64,000 nucleotides of DNA from Sanderia malayensis (taxonomy: Eukaryota > Cnidaria > Scyphozoa > Semaeostomeae > Pelagiidae). Each line of letters opens with the position of its first letter. Within the stretch, counting starts at the first letter, position 1. The position numbers were made by a program, and so were the translations under genes. Positions 44,500 to 56,200 of the stretch are shown here, piece after piece. The stretch spans positions 149,775 through 213,774 of the forward strand of contig RQOL01000253.1 of assembly GCA_013076295.1 (NCBI GenBank), written 5' to 3'. The notes beneath the pieces were generated by a model. It was not told the DNA's origin. It worked only from the letters and a program-made list of their open reading frames with translations, and did not search any database.

Positions 44500-46917
44500 A
44501 GTAGATGGTAGCGTATAGCGTAATCAGTGTAATAGAACATCTCAATGTCTTTGTAGAACTCCTGATTAGGTCGAATGTGAGGATTGTTTTTCGAAACACC
44601 AACCTAAAGTTGATAATGCTTTGCAGAAACACGCGACCGGGGGGGGGGGGGGATAAACTTGCACGCAAAATCAAGCAGACCAAGCAAAGATTGTAATTCT
44701 TTGAGAGTAGCGGCGTGCTTAGATGTCCACAGGTTAAGTTTGTGACGAAATATCTTGTCATCGGGGAGGCGGGCTGGCATGATATTAGAGTCCAATATAT
44801 TCCCTAGAAATTCGAGGACCGTGGACGGCCCTTGTGCTTTGTGGGGGGCTAGGGGCACGCCGAGATTTCGAAAGGCCGTTAGCATGCCGGTCACACTGAT
44901 TTGACAGTTGGATTTGACGTCCCCCGGTGAAAAAGCTGGTTCAATGATGAAAAAAAAAACATCTAAAGGCGGATTTACACGGTACAAGTTGGCTACAAGT
45001 TTTTTCGATATTGGACTGCAAACTTGAACTTGTATCGTGTAAATGCCCTAAAATTCTGTTCACGCCTGTTGTTTTGATTGACGTTAATCCTCCATCACAG
45101 TCGAAAAATTTCTGACTCGATGTCAAAAAGTTTTCAGTTCACACCATTTTTTCAAAGACGCCGCAAATCGCTACTTCACGTAAGGTTTGTTTTGATTCGC
45201 GAATCGCAAATTTTGGGAAGGAAAACTCAATTTTCGCAGCAAAATGGTTCTGATAACGGATAAAAGTTTATCTCGCGTGCGTCAACTTAAATTATCAGAT
45301 TTATGAAGAAATTTATGACAAAATTTCAGCACCATAATTAATTAAATACTCAAAACAAGCAACAACATTGCCCCATGCCATGAAACGCGTTCTGGGCCAT
45401 AAAGATGGTTTGCAAACGTCTCTCAAACTGTTTCTCAAACTGTTTCCTTCATATTTCAGATGACCATGCCAAAAACATGTTAGAAATGGATATATACAAC
45501 GCTAATTTGTCCAAAAGCATATTAGGCCCACCGCAATACAAGCAGCACCATAATCAGCAATGAAAATGCAAATAATATTGTAATAAACCTTTTGATGGAT
45601 AATGATTATTATTATTATTTTATTATACCATAATTAATAATGGCTTGTTTTGAGTATTTAATTAACTACTGGTGCTAAAATTTTGTCATAAATTTCTTCA
45701 TAAATCTGATAATTTAAGTTGACGCACGCGAGATAAACTTTTATCCGTTATCAGAACCATTTTGCTGCAAAAATTGAGTTTTCCTTCCCAAAATCTGCGA
45801 TTCGCGAATCAAAACAAACCTTACGTGAAGTAGCGATTTGCGGCGTCTTTGAAAAAATGGTGTGAACTGAAAAACTTTTTGACATCGAGTCAGAAATTTT
45901 TCGACTGTGATGGAGGATTAACGTCAATCAAAACAACAGGCGTGAACAGAATTTTAGGGCATTTACACGATACAAGTTCAAGTTTGCAGTCCAATATCGA
46001 AAAAACTTGTAGCCAACTTGTACCGTGTAAATCCGCCTTAAGAGAGGAATAACGAATGAAATACCGCATTATTTGTTAGACTCCATTCCAGGGCGTCCGG
46101 AAGGGGGTTGAAAATGAGCGGGGTAATTCGATGGCCGAAGGGTAGAACTTTGTCGAAATAGTATTTCCTTTTCATTTCATACCCAGGAGTTCCCAATCGT
46201 CAGGGGGACCGGGATGTGTCGAAAAACAGCCTCTATGTCAGTCTTAGCCATGTAAGAGCCCTGGCCAAGAGAACGAAGAGCAAAGATGGGATCGGCAATA
46301 GTGACGCAGGTCATCGAGGAAAAATTTTTGTCGATATTTGAATTGATAGAGCTACCATGTCGGGGGTGAGATAGGTAAAAATAGTGTGAAGTTTATCCGG
46401 GTTATTCTTAGGCACGATCCCGATAGACAAAACTTGAATCTTCGGAAATGGGGGGGGGGCTAAAAAGGGGCCACTTGTGCGGCCCAGCAAGACTTCCTGC
46501 TGGAGGTTTTGTGAGATAATATCGGGGTGCTCAAAGGCAGTAGGCAAGTTGCGAAAGACCTTAGAAAACGCGAGATCCCTCGTAAACGACACGAGCTCCA
46601 TAACGAAGCTGATTACATAGGTCATTTACAAACCGGGGGTCTGGGTTGCCGGAAAGCGAATCATACAAATTATCAATCAATATAGGTGTTTTAACAACAT
46701 TAAAATCAAAATTACAGACATACTCGGAAGTAGAAAAGTTATATTCGGTGTGGACGTCTGGTGGGTTGTTCATCTGAATTGTATGAGGTTGGGTTTCCTG
46801 GGGGGACAGGTTGAATTGAAGGTACTCGATCCTGTGAGCAGGCAATGGGGGGCTGAAATCCGCCCCATTCGGCCTTGTTACATTTATGCAGGTTAGGGGC
46901 GTGGCTGAGCTCGGCAT
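44500..46917 (-). pseudogene. DIRS/Ngaro-type reverse transcriptase, interrupted by a MITE
   Basis: 46561-46917 reads LCNQLRYGARVVYEGSR. After a frameshift, 46311-46625 has LLGRTSGPFLAPPPFPKIQV and GIVPKNNPDKLH. Next, in shifting frames, come SYMAKTDIEAVFRHIPVP, KYYFDKVLPFGHRI and ALEWSLTNNAV. A MITE (44967-46038) splits the codon before the catalytic motif, LLDVFFF, where the family has (Y/L)LDD. Beyond it, 44604-44963 carries TAFRNLGVPLAPHKAQGP, LEFLGNILDS and TLKELQSLLGLLDFACKFIP, the thumb wording of DIRS-like RTs. A poly-G run at 44639-44652 then shifts the frame and homology fades at B1. At least three frameshifts in total. Confidence 0.78.
44967..46038. mobile_element. Fold-back MITE, Harbinger-like (1072 bp), inside the RT
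   Basis: Terminal inverted repeats of about 395 bp (44967-45360 and 45643-46038) are nearly perfect. Tips AGGCGGATTTACACGGTACA and the complement are flanked by TAA (44964-44966, 46039-46041). Each arm has an inner hairpin (TTTACACGGTACAAGTT then AACTTGTATCGTGTAAA). The 282-bp loop has an ATT microsatellite near 45604-45630. No coding capacity. The tip and hairpin plan resemble those of the MITE at 35697. Confidence 0.88.
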
Positions 46918-47437
46918 AGGGCACCTCGGTTGCTATAATCAGGACATGAATTTTCCAGCTGGTACAAATTTTCAGAGGGCAGTTAGAAATATAAAAAAAC
47001 TCACCCCCTTGAATGCTACTCACGTAAGCACTTGGGATTTCGGACGTAAGACCTTCATCCATTGCTTGGGATCGGTGATGATCGGCGTTCATTGGGCTTG
47101 AGGCTCTTCCCAGGCGTTCAAGATTTTTCATGGACGGCTGTGTTTCGTTTGTGGGCTGAGGTGCGGTTGTTGAAAATGATCCGTTGGCCAGTGCGAGCTC
47201 AACAGCGGCGTTAGCTGCTTCTCGTGCGACTTTGGACAGACTTGTTTCAATCGAGTCTTCCACGATTGCTTTGATTTGCTGGATGTGCTCTTCTGACAGC
47301 TTGGAGGGTGACTTCTGACGCAGTTGGTTCGGTGTGCACGTTGCGAGAGCTAGTGGTCGAAGCCATGGTCGAAGCCATTGTCGTATTTCGACGACTGCGT
47401 CGTTCTTTACTGACACTTGCTTTCGGCATGATAGCAA
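46739..47437 (-). pseudogene. Putative gag of the split-repeat element
   Basis: 232 codons starting 34 bp inside A1's inner edge. A helical segment (SEEHIQQIKAIVEDSIETSL, ANAAVELALANG) is followed by a Pro/Thr-rich part. There is no zinc knuckle, in line with many DIRS-like gags. It overlaps the RT-bearing frame that starts at about 46917. Identity as gag is by position only. Confidence 0.5.
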
Positions 47438-47471
47438 CGGTAAATAATAATCTTGCCGTTCAAAAGTTGGT

Positions 47472-47789
47472 AAATTTTGTCTTGAATAAGAATTCGAGTT
47501 CGTGTGTCTCTAGCATGGCACACGCAATTCAAGTGAGGGGAGAATTAGAAAAACATGATTTGTTCTGAATGCTAGGTGTGAGTCACGAGTGTGTTTGCCG
47601 TATTCTTATTGGTTAAAGAGAATTGACGTATGCCGTATTCGCGTTCCTATGCTATAACATGTTAAGTCCTTTTCGCATAGATAGTAGCGCCCCGCCATTG
47701 ATTTGGCTTCTTGTCACCTAGATGTTAATCAATTTATCTGGGGGCTACAAAATTATTAACAACAATTCATGACGGGCAGGAATTGAGAA
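47472..47789 (-). repeat. Split direct repeat A1 (5' terminus)
   Basis: 318 bp, nearly identical to 43878-44195. Outer end GGCAGGAATTGAGAA meets satellite AGAATAG at 47790. It precedes the gag-like frame and probably holds the promoter. Confidence 0.92.
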
Positions 47790-48045
47790 AGAATAGTTGC
47801 TGCTGAACATTGTTTTTTATCGTCTATGGGTCTTTATTAACTGGAGAGGAGTTGCTGCTGAACATTGTCTTTTATCATCATTGCGTCTTTATTAACTGGA
47901 GAGGAGTTGCTGCTGAACATTGTCTTTTATCGTCTTTCGGTCTTTATTAACTGGTGAAGAGTTGCTGCTCAATATTGTGTTCTATCATAATTGCGTCTTG
48001 ATTAACTGGAGATGAGGTGCTCCTGAACATTTTTCCTTATCATCA

Positions 48046-51000
48046 TTGCGTCTTTATTATCTGGCGAATAGTTGCTGCTGAACATTGTGTTTTTATCGTC
48101 ATTGCGTCCTTATTAGCTGGAGAAGAGTTGGTGCTGAACATTGTCTTTTATCGTCATTGGGTCTTTATTACTAGAGAAGAGTTGCTCCTGAACATTATTC
48201 TTTATCATCATTGCGTTCTTTCTACTGAAGAAGAGTTGCTGCTGAACATTGTCTTGTAGCATCATTGCGTCTTTATTAACTGGAGAGGAGTTGCTGTTGA
48301 ACATTGTCTTTTATCGTCTTTGGGTCTTTGTTACTGGAGGAGAGTTGCTGCTAAACATTGTCTTTTATCATGTTTCCGTCTTTATTACTGGAGAGGAGTT
48401 GGTGCTGAACATTGTCTTTTATCGTCATTGGGTCCTTATTACTGGAGAAGACTGGCTGCTGAACATTGTCTATTATCATCATTGCGTCTTTATTAACTGG
48501 AGAATAGTTGCTGCTGAACATTGTTTTTTATAATCAGTGCGTCGTTATTAACTGGAGAAGAGTTGCTGCTGAACATTGTCTTTTATCGTCATTGGGTCCT
48601 TATTACTGGAGAAGAGTTGCTGCTGAACATTGTTTTTTGTCGTCATTGGGTTTTCATTACTGGAGAAGAGTTGGTGCTGAACATTGTCTTTTATCGCTAT
48701 TGCGTCGTTATTAACTCGAGAATAGTTACTCCTGAACATTGTCTTTTATCGTCATTGGGTCCTTATTACCGAAGAAGCGTTGATGCAGAACATTGTCTTT
48801 TATCTTCATTGGGTCTTTATGAACTGGAGAAGTGTTGCTCGTGAACATTGTTCTTTATCATCATTGGGTCTTTATTATCTGGAGAATAGTTGCTGCTGAA
48901 CATTGTTTTTTATCGTCATTGCGTCGTTATTAGCTGGAGATGAGTTGCTGATGAACATTGCCTTTTACCGTCATTGGGTCTTTTTCAGTGGTGAAGAGTT
49001 GCTGCTCAATATTGTGTTCTATCGTCATTTGGTCTTTATTAACTGGAAGGAGTTGCTGTTGAACATTGTCTTCTATCATAATTGCGTCTTGATTAACTGG
49101 AGAAGAGGTGCGTGCTCCTGAACATTGTTCTTTATCATCCTTGCGTTTTTACTACTGAAGAAGAGTTGCTGCTGAACATTGTCTTGTAGCATCATTGCGT
49201 CTTTATTAACTGGAGAGGAGTTGCTGTTGAACATTGTCTTTTTTGGGTCTTTGCTACTGGAGGAGAGTTGCTGCTAGACATTGTCTTTTATCATGTTTCC
49301 GTCTTTATTACTCGAGAAGAGTTGGTGCTGAACATTGTCTTTTATCGTCATTCGGTCCTTATTACTGGAGAAGACTGGCTGCTGAACATTGACTATTATC
49401 ATTATTGCGTCTTTATTAACTGGAGAATAGTTGCTGCTGAACATTGTGTTTTTATCGTCATTGCGTCCTTATTAGCTGGAGAAGAGTTGGTGCTGAACAT
49501 TGTCTTTTATCGTCATTGGGTCTTTATTACTAGAGAAGAGTTGCTCCTGAACATTATTCTTTATCATCATTGCGTTCTTTCTACTGAAGAAGAGTTGCTG
49601 CTGAACATTGTCTTGTAGCATCATTGCGTCTTTATTAACTGGAGAGGAGTTGCTGTTGAACATTGTCTTTTATCGTCTTTGCGTCCTTATTAGCTGGAGA
49701 AGAGTTGGTGCTGAACATTGTCTTTTATCGTCATTGGGTCTTTATTACTAGAGAAGAGTTGCTCCTGAACATTGTTCTTTATCATCCTTGCGTTTTTACT
49801 ACTGAAGAAGAGTTGCTGCTGAACATTGTCTTGTAGCATCATTGCGTCTTTATTAACTGGAGAGGAGTTGCTGTTGAACATTGTCTTTTTTGGGTCTTTG
49901 CTACTGGAGGAGAGTTGCTGCTAGACATTGTCTTTTATCATGTTTCCGTCTTTATTACTCGAGAAGAGTTGGTGCTGAACATTGTCTTTTATCGTCATTC
50001 GGTCCTTATTACTGGAGAAGACTGGCTGCTGAACATTGACTATTATCATTATTGCGTCTTTATTATCTGGCGAATAGTTGCTGCTGAACATTGTGTTTTT
50101 ATCGTCATTGCGTCCTTATTAGCTGGAGAAGAGTTGGTGCTGAACATTGTCTTTTATCGTCATTGGGTCTTTATTACTAGAGAAGAGTTGCTCCTGAACA
50201 TTATTCTTTATCATCATTGCGTTCTTTCTACTGAAGAAGAGTTGCTGCTGAACATTGTCTTGTAGCATCATTGCGTCTTTATTAACTGGAGAGGAGTTGC
50301 TGTTGAACATTGTCTTTTATCGTCTTTGGGTCTTTGTTACTGGAGGAGAGTTGCTGCTAAACATTGTCTTTTATCATGTTTCCGTCTTTATTACTGGAGA
50401 GGAGTTGGTGCTGAACATTGTCTTTTATCGTCATTGGGTCCTTATTACTGGAGAAGACTGGCTGCTGAACATTGTCTATTATCATCATTGCGTCTTTATT
50501 AACTGGAGAATAGTTGCTGCTGAACATTGTTTTTTATAATCAGTGCGTCGTTATTAACTGGAGAAGAGTTGCTGCTGAACATTGTCTTTTATCGTCATTG
50601 GGTCCTTATTACTGGAGAAGAGTTGCTGCTGAACATTGTTTTTTGTCGTCATTGGGTTTTCATTACTGGAGAAGAGTTGGTGCTGAACATTGTCTTTTAT
50701 CGCTATTGCGTCGTTATTAACTCGAGAATAGTTACTCCTGAACATTGTCTTTTATCGTCATTGGGTCCTTATTACCGAAGAAGCGTTGATGCAGAACATT
50801 GTCTTTTATCTTCATTGGGTCTTTATGAACTGGAGAAGTGTTGCTCGTGAACATTGTTCTTTATCATCATTGGGTCTTTATTATCTGGAGAATAGTTGCT
50901 GCTGAACATTGTTTTTTATCGTCATTGCGTCGTTATTAGCTGGAGATGAGTTGCTGATGAACATTGCCTTTTACCGTCATTGGGTCTTTTTCAGTGGTGA

Positions 51001-51456
51001 AGAGTTGCTGCTCAATATTGTGTTCTATCGTCATTTGGTCTTTATTAACTGGAAGGAGTTGCTGTTGAACATTGTCTTCTATCATAATTGCGTCTTGATT
51101 AACTGGAGAAGAGGTGCGTGCTCCTGAACATTGTTCTTTATCATCCTTGCGTTTTTACTACTGAAGAAGAGTTGCTGCTGAACATTGTCTTGTAGCATCA
51201 TTGCGTCTTTATTAACTGGAGAGGAGTTGCTGTTGAACATTGTCTTTTTTGGGTCTTTGCTACTGGAGGAGAGTTGCTGCTAGACATTGTCTTTTATCAT
51301 GTTTCCGTCTTTATTACTCGAGAAGAGTTGGTGCTGAACATTGTCTTTTATCGTCATTCGGTCCTTATTACTGGAGAAGACTGGCTGCTGAACATTGACT
51401 ATTATCATTATTGCGTCTTTATTAACTGGAGAATAGTTGCTGCTGAACATTGTTTT
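48046..51456. repeat. Higher-order repeat at 2006-bp offset
   Basis: 48046-49450 matches 50052-51456. Shared rare variants include GAAGAGGTGCGTGCTCCTG (49103, 51109) and ACATTGACTATTATC. A 647-bp echo (49268/49915) lies between them. Confidence 0.8.
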
Positions 51457-53284
51457 TTATAATCATTGGGTCTTTATGAACTGGAGAAGAGTTGCTCCTG
51501 AACATTGTTCTTTATCATCATTGGGTCTTTATTATCTGGAGAATAGTTGCTGCTGAACATTGTTTTTTATCATCATTGCGTCTTTACTACTGAAGAAGAG
51601 TTGCTGATGAACATTGCCTTTTACCGTCATTGGGTCTTTATTAACTGGAGAGGAGTTGCTGCTGAACTTTGTTTTTTATCATCATTGCGTCTTTACTACT
51701 GAAGAAGAGTTGCTGATGAACATTGCCTTTTATCGTCTATGGGTCTTTATTAACTGGTGAAGAGTTGCTGCTCAATATTGTGTTCTATCATTATTGCGTC
51801 ATGATTAACTGGAGAAGAGGTGCTCCTGAACATTGTTCTTTATCATCATTGCTTCTTTACTACTGAAGAAGAGTTGCTGCTGAACATTGTCTTTTATCAT
51901 CATTGCGTCTTTATTAACTGGAGAGGAGTTGCTGCTGAACATTGTCTTTTATCGTCATTCGGTCCTTATTACTGGAGAAAACTGGCTGCTGAACATTGTC
52001 TATTATCATTATTGCATCTTTATTAACTGGAGAATAGTTGCTGCTGAACATTGTTTTTTATAATCATTGCGTCGTTATTAACTGGAGAAGAGTTGCTGCT
52101 GAACATTGTCTTTTATCGTCATTGCGTCGTTATTAGCTGGAGAAGAGTTGTTGCTGAACATTGCCTTTTACCGTCATTGGGTCTTTTTTACTGGTGAAGG
52201 GTTGCTGCTCAATATTGTGTTCTATCGTCATTGGGTCTTTATTAACTGGCAGGAGTTGCTGTTGAACATTGTTTTCTATCATAATTGCGTCTTGATTAAC
52301 TGGAGAAGAGGTGCTCCTGAACATTGTTCTTTATCATCATTGGGTCTTTACTACTGAAGAAGAGTTGCTGCTGAACATTGTCTTTTATAATCGTTGCGTC
52401 TTTATTAACTGGAGATGAGTTGCTGCTGAACATTGTCTTTTATCGTCTTTGGGTCTTAATTAACTGGTGAAGAGTTGTTGCTCAATATTGTGTTCTATCA
52501 CAATTGCGTCTTGATTAACTGGAGAAGAGATGCTCCTGAACATTTTTCCTTATCATCATTGCGTCTTTATTATCTGGAGAATAGTTGCTGCTGAACATTG
52601 TTTTTTATCGTCTTTGGGTCTTTATTAACTGGAGAGGAGTTGCTGTTGAACATTGTCTTCTATCATAATTGCGTCTTGATTAACTGGAGAAGAGGTGCTC
52701 CTGAACATTGTTCTTTATCATCATTGCGTCTTAATTAACTGGAGAAGAGTTGCTGCTGAACATATCTTTTATCGTCATTGCGTCGTTTTCAGCTGGAGAT
52801 GAGTTGCTGCTGAACATTGTCTTTTATCGTCATTCGGTCATTTTTACTGGTGAAGTGTTGCTGCTCAATATTGTGTTCTATCGTCATTGGGTCTTTATTA
52901 ACTGGAAGGAGTTGCTGTTGAACATTGTCTTCTATCATAATTGCGTCTTGATTAATTGGAGAAGAGGTGCTCCTGAACATTGTTCTTTATCAAAATTGGG
53001 TTTTTACTACTGAAGAAGAGTTGCTGCTAAACATTGTCTTGTAGCATCATTGCGTCTTTAATAACTGGAAAGGAGTTGCTGTTGAACATTGTTTTTTATC
53101 GTCTTTGGGTCTTTGTTACTGGAGGAGAGTTGCTGCTGAACATTGTCTTTTATCATCATTGCGTCGTTACTATCTGGAGAAGAGTTGCTGCCGAACATTG
53201 TCTTTTATCGTCATTGGGTCCTTCTTACTGGAGAAGAGTTGCTGCTGAACATTGTTTTTTGTCGTCATTGGGTTTCCATTACTG

Positions 53285-56200
53285 GAGAAGAGTTGGTGCT
53301 GAACATTGTCTTTTATTGTCATTGGGTCTTTATTACTGGAGAAGAGTTGCTGCTGAACATTGTCTTTTATCATCATTACGTCGTTACTATCTGGAGAAGA
53401 GTTGCTGCTGAACATTGTCTTTTATCATCATTGCCTCTTTATTAACTAAAAAAGAGTTGCTGCTGAACCTTGTTTTTCATCATCATTGGGTAATTATTAA
53501 CTGGAGAGGAGTTGCTGCTGAACATTGTTTTTTATCGTCTTTGGGTCTTTATTAACTGGAGAGGAGTTGCTGTTGAACATTGTCTTTTATTGTCATTGGG
53601 TCTTTATTAACTGTAGAAGAGTTGGTGCTGAACATTGTCTTTTATTGTCATTGGGTCTTTATTACTGGAGAAGAGTTGCTGCTGAACATTGTCTTTTATC
53701 ATCATTCCGTAGTTACTATCTGGAGAAGAGTTGCTGCTGAACATTGTCTTTTATCATCATTGCCTCTTTATTAACTAAAAAAGAGTCGCTGCTGATCCTT
53801 GTTTTTCATCATCATTGGGTAATTATTAACTGGAGAGGAGTTGCTCCTGAACATTGTTCTTTATCTTCATTGCGTTTTTACTACTGAAGAAGAGTTGCTG
53901 TTGAACATTGTCTTCTATCATCATTTCGTCTTTATTAACCGGAGAATAGTTGCTGCTGAACATTGTTTTTTATAATCACTGCGTCTTTAATATCTAGCGA
54001 ATAGTAACTTCTGAACATTGTCTTTTATTATCATTGGGTCTTTTTTATCTGGAGAAGAGTTGCTGCTGAACATTGTCTTTGATCATCATTGGGTCATTTT
54101 TAACTGGAGAAGAGTTGCTGTTGAACATTGTCTTCTATCATCATTGCGTCTTGATTAACTGGAGAAGAGGTGCTCCTGAACATTGTTCCTTATCATCATT
54201 GGGTCCTTATTATCTGGAGAATAGTTGCTGCTGAACATTGTTTTTTATCGTCATTGCGTCGTTATTAGCTGGAGATGAGTTGCTGCTGAACATTGTCTTT
54301 TATCGTCATTCGGTCTTTTTTACTGGTGAAGAGTTGCTGCTCAATATTGTGTTGTATCGTCATTGGGTCTTTATTAACTGGAAGGAGTTGCTGTTGAACA
54401 TTGTCTTCTATCATAATTGCGTCTTGATTAACTGGAGAAGAGGTGCTCCTGAACATTGTTCTTTATCATCATTGGGTTTTTACTACTGAAGAAGAGATGC
54501 TGCTGAACATTGTCTTGTAACATCATTGCGTCTTTATTAACTGGAGAGGATTTGCTGTTGAACATTGTCTTTTATTGTATTTGGGTCTTTGTTACTGGAG
54601 GAGAGTTGCTGCTAAACACTGTCTTTTATCATGTTTCCGTCTTTATTACTGGAGAAGAGTTGGTGCTGAACATTGTCTTTTATCGTCATTGGGTCTTTAT
54701 TACTGGAGAAGAGTTGCTGTTAAACATTGTCTTTTATCATGTTTCCGTCTTTATTACTGGAGAAGAGTTGGTGCTGAACATTGTCTTTTATTGTCATTGG
54801 GTCTTTATTAACTGGAAGGAGTTGCTGTTGAACATTGTCTTCTATCATAATTGCGTCTTGATTAACTGGAGAAGAGGTGCTCCTGAACATTGTTTTTTAT
54901 CATTATTGGTTTTTTACTACTGAAGAAGAGTTGCTGCTAAACATTGTCTTGTAGCATCATTGCGTCTTTAATAACTGGAAAGGAGTTTCTGTTGAACATT
55001 GTCTTTTATCGTCTTTGGGTCTTTGTTACTGGAGGAGAGTTGCTGCTAAACATTGTCTTTTATCATGTTTCCGTCTTTATTACTGGAGAAGAGTTGGTGC
55101 TGAACATTGTCTTTTATTGTCATTGGGTCTTTATTACTGGAGAAGAGTTGCTGCTGAACATTGTCTTTTATCATCATTGCGTCGTTACTATCTGGAGAAG
55201 AGTTGCTGCTGAACCTTGTCTTTTATCATCATTGCCTCTTTATTAACTAAAAAAGAGTTGCTGCTGAACCTTGTTTTTCATCATCATTGGGTAATTATTA
55301 ACTGGAGAGGAGTTGCTGCTGAACATTGTTTTTTATCGTCTTTGGGTCTTTATTAACTGGAGAGGAGTTGCTGTTGAACATTGTCTTTTATTGTCATTGG
55401 GTCTTTATTAACTGTAGAAGAGTTGGTGCTGAACATTGTCTTTTATTGTCATTGGGTCTTTATTACTGGAGAAGAGTTGCTGCTGAACATTGTCTTTTAT
55501 CATCATTCCGTAGTTACTATCTGGAGAAGAGTTGCTGCTGAACATTGTCTTTTATCATCATTGCCTCTTTATTAACTAAAAAAGAGTCGCTGCTGATCCT
55601 TGTTTTTCATCATCATTGGGTAATTATTAACTGGAGAGGAGTTGCTCCTGAACATTGTTCTTTATCTTCATTGCGTTTTTACTACTGAAGAAGAGTTGCT
55701 GCTGAACATTGTCTTGTAGCATCATTGCGTCTTTATTAACAGGAGAATAGTTGCTGCTGAACATTGTTTTTTATAATCCGGGCGTTATGATTAACTGGAG
55801 AAGAGTTGCTCCTGAACATTGTTTTTTATCATCATTGGGTCGTTATTATCTGGAGAATAGTAACTGCTGAACATTGTCTTTTATTATCATTGGGTCTTTT
55901 TTATCTGGAGAAGAGTTGCTGCTGAACATTGTCTTTGATCATCATTGGGTCATTTTTAACTGGAGAAGAGTTGCTGTTGAACATTGTCTTCTATCACCAT
56001 TTCGTCTTTATTAACCGGAGAATAGTTGCTGCTGAACATTGTTTTTTATAATCACTGCGTCTTTATTATCTAGCGAATAGTAACTTCTGAACATTGTCTT
56101 TTATTATCATTGGGTCTTTTTTAACTGGAGAAGAGTTGCTGCTGAACATTGTCTTTGATCATCATTGGGTCATTTTTAACTGGAGAAGAGTTGCTGTTGA

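Larger units (their letters stand above)
41814..47789 (-). mobile_element. DIRS/Ngaro/PAT-type retroelement with split direct repeats
   Basis: On the minus strand the order is A1 (47789-47472), gag-like and RT frames, B1 (44441-44196), A2 (44195-43878), a region with a 120-bp minisatellite, B2 (42059-41814). A1 and A2 (318 bp) match, as do B1 and B2 (246 bp). The internal A2/B1 join (...GAGAA|TTAATCC...) equals the two outer ends joined. The empty site survives at 39690/39691 in a higher-order copy: no target bases are duplicated. These are the marks of tyrosine-recombinase retroelements of the PAT/Ngaro kind. RNase H and tyrosine recombinase are not found, so this copy is non-autonomous. Two head-to-tail elements (41814-44195, 44196-47789) would give the same layout. 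Confidence 0.85.

Noticed and set aside
44639..44652. Poly-G run as a functional quadruplex
   Set aside because: A single homopolymer at the point where the RT frame shifts; sequencing or slippage error is as likely.
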